DNA from: Planctomycetota bacterium | GTDB lineage: Bacteria; Planctomycetota; PUPC01; JACPCR01 | Assembly: GCA_030740295.1 (NCBI GenBank) | Contig: JASLXP010000163.1 | Coordinates: 1-45,722, forward strand | Direction of reading: 5' to 3' | DNA length: 45,722 bases | Shown here: in pieces, positions 45,401-45,722 of the stretch | Layout: every line of letters starts with the position of its first letter | Numbering within the stretch: position 1 is the stretch's first letter | Made by a program: the position numbers and the translations under genes | Notes under the pieces: generated by a model | What the model was told of the DNA's origin: nothing | What the model saw: the letters and a program-made list of their open reading frames with translations, nothing else | The model's database searches: none

Positions 45401-45722
45401 CCGTCCCGGTCGTATCGCGCCCCGATGCCATAGGCGATCCAGACGTAGATATCCGTCCCATCGCTCACCGGAGTGGGGACCGAGTAGCCATGCATTTCCT
45501 GCCAATTGCGGGCGTATTTCTCCTTGTCAGCCTTCGCCATCAGTTTCCGGATGCCGGCTTGCAGTCCGGCCCTTTCTTTCAGTGCCGCTTTGTCCGGCCA
45601 GCGCTGTTTGAATGAATCATTGATTTCTCTCAGGCGCGCGGCTTTGGCCGCAATTTCGGCAAAGGCCGGGCTCCCCTTCTCCTCGTCGCTGAGAGTGTCG
45701 AAAAAGTGGTTGGAGCGCACCC
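42487..45722 (-). CDS. Double PQQ-propeller protein, 5' end outside the window
   Basis: At least 1078 codons are visible; the true start lies beyond the right edge (a GTG at 45720 is not convincing). It contains two PQQ-type propellers (about 60-440 and 640-1077), each preceded by a charged helical stretch. The helices and first blades match each other (DKEKYARNW near 64 and DKEKYALKW near 740; SVPTPVSDGT and TTPSPCSDGK), showing internal duplication. Between them, about 450-640, is a sugar-binding-like beta-sandwich (WLVIGPFPAP, VGLRIWLNGEDIY) similar in style to the N-terminal domain of the cytochrome/FGE-like protein. Probably exported, with unknown substrate. PQQ ligands cannot be confirmed, so it may be structural. 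Confidence 0.8.
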   Translation of the reverse strand, partial: VRSNHFFDTLSDEEKGSPAFAEIAAKAARLREINDSFKQRWPDKAALKERAGLQAGIRKLMAKADKEKYARNWQEMHGYSVPTPVSDGTDIYVWIAYGIGARYDRDGNRKWIHLETNMIKHHGYTSSPVLVDGKMIVYMKKIIALEMETGKVAWRVEGAKDDRLYGDHFHNTPLAIRVGEQNLLYTHGMVLRPSDGKTVWENSRWKEKASIPTPVVGGGYLFDITSAGVLHKARIPPTADQFALTDEGKFNIFGSISAYTRSFVAASPLYHDGLLYIIDCMGNLRVVDAQTQDLVYRKDLSLGFEARTRVHTMGTAYASPILAGDAIIALGMSGTMVAFKPGRGYVELSRNRIENVTNPGKYYEKPEGFPASPACDGNRLYIRGDEYLYCVGIESKDAFTGWRGNTTGLYPDATPVIEWGRASKGIAGHLKISASKPAGDAPGEARQVRDHYPKEWLVIGPFPAPKGLDTPALPGEANVQPTDGDKVGELAWTKFAVPDEVLPPADRSSVAGSTKLRFVEPEKVLGGFKADHLVYAHTWLHSQREGEVEAIIDHSVGLRIWLNGEDIYKEEKTQFRMNWYTVLSKFRTLRYGVVPSPRARLKLREGWNRVLLKLSPPRHNWGTYKFNVRIVDVPDAPYEEENILWSAPLPDRSNATPLLVGDRIFVMAEPEQILCLDKRTGEQLWTRFLGRYQTIPQDVRDASPAFKEKVEPLVAELAEAKGLKERLDLRKKIDAALVAIDKEKYALKWDGHMAGHFRIVGWTTPSPCSDGKYIYAYCGNGVAACFDLDGNTRWIRRANTGMLFYSSSPALIDDKFVLFAGGMNMVALDAATGEVAWTQPAVDKGVAALIPARINGVGVIISQKGDIVRASDGKVIFDNPQKRKGDSGWAPPLCLGNVVYQPWLGVGNLHVNDFSKATGDTWSCQGRAIGGLANPRNKDGKWVDRWTCGSPLVHEGIYYNQDVFGTLYAADLKTRKLLYRVDLSSDFNMMAHYNAVGVAASITLGGKQLFVSDNQGNTVVFEPGPVFKKVAVNRIERQIDRPWPIRPQEETGYSPPVFEGPRMYLRGEYNLYCIGKE

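Overview
The window looks like chromosomal DNA of moderate to high GC from a bacterium of the PVC group or a close relative (Planctomycetota, Lentisphaerota or Verrucomicrobiota-like). I infer this from a Cys-type sulfatase, very large secreted glycosidase-like proteins, PQQ-type propellers fused to EF-hands, hydrazine-synthase-alpha-like di-heme cytochromes, a non-pyrrolysine MttB homologue, an atypical membrane Ser/Thr kinase and many long intergenic spacers with palindromic or tandem repeats. No rRNA, tRNA, transposase, phage gene or CRISPR array was seen, so the phylum is not settled.

Layout. 1-1.7 kb: 5' part of a molybdenum-hydroxylase FAD subunit, acpS and a stand-alone lipoyl plus E3-binding-domain protein. 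1.7-17.6 kb: a secreted glycan-related locus with a sulfatase, a DUF6259-like TIM-barrel protein, a GH123/DUF4091-like protein, a cytoplasmic TIM-barrel hydrolase-like protein, a PhyH-type dioxygenase and a LamG-containing giant protein. 17.6-26.6 kb: signalling and housekeeping genes, namely a small membrane protein, an RsbU-like phosphatase divergent from a STAS protein, a HEPN-motif protein, a DsbA/FrnE-like protein, a RidA-like protein, a cupin, an atypical Ser/Thr kinase and an orphan MoxR ATPase. 26.6-30.7 kb: a 1352-aa secreted protein joining a sugar-binding-like domain, a propeller, two CxxCH heme motifs and an FGE/SUMF1-like domain. 31-33.6 kb: a UroD-type methyltransferase with an MttB-family methyltransferase. 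33.6-37 kb: an LVIVD-type propeller gene broken into three frames. 37-37.3 kb: a nested inverted-repeat element. 37.4-45.7 kb: a second di-heme cytochrome, a frameshifted PQQ/EF-hand propeller and a double PQQ propeller cut by the window end.

How the genes may work together. The 1.7-17.6 kb genes fit desulfation and breakdown of a sulfated or amino-sugar-containing glycan, although no transporter or outer-membrane receptor is present. The UroD/MttB pair fits corrinoid-dependent demethylation of a quaternary amine, but no corrinoid protein is encoded here. The 26.6-45.7 kb genes encode exported propeller and heme proteins whose electron donors and substrates cannot be read from the sequence.

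Most novel signals: the two paralogous di-heme proteins with different accessory domains, one fused to an FGE-like domain lacking a key cysteine; CU-rich repeat leaders directly before four start codons; paired inverted tandem-repeat arrays in three spacers; and the 213-bp nested palindrome. Three frame breaks in two large propeller genes point to gene decay or sequence error.
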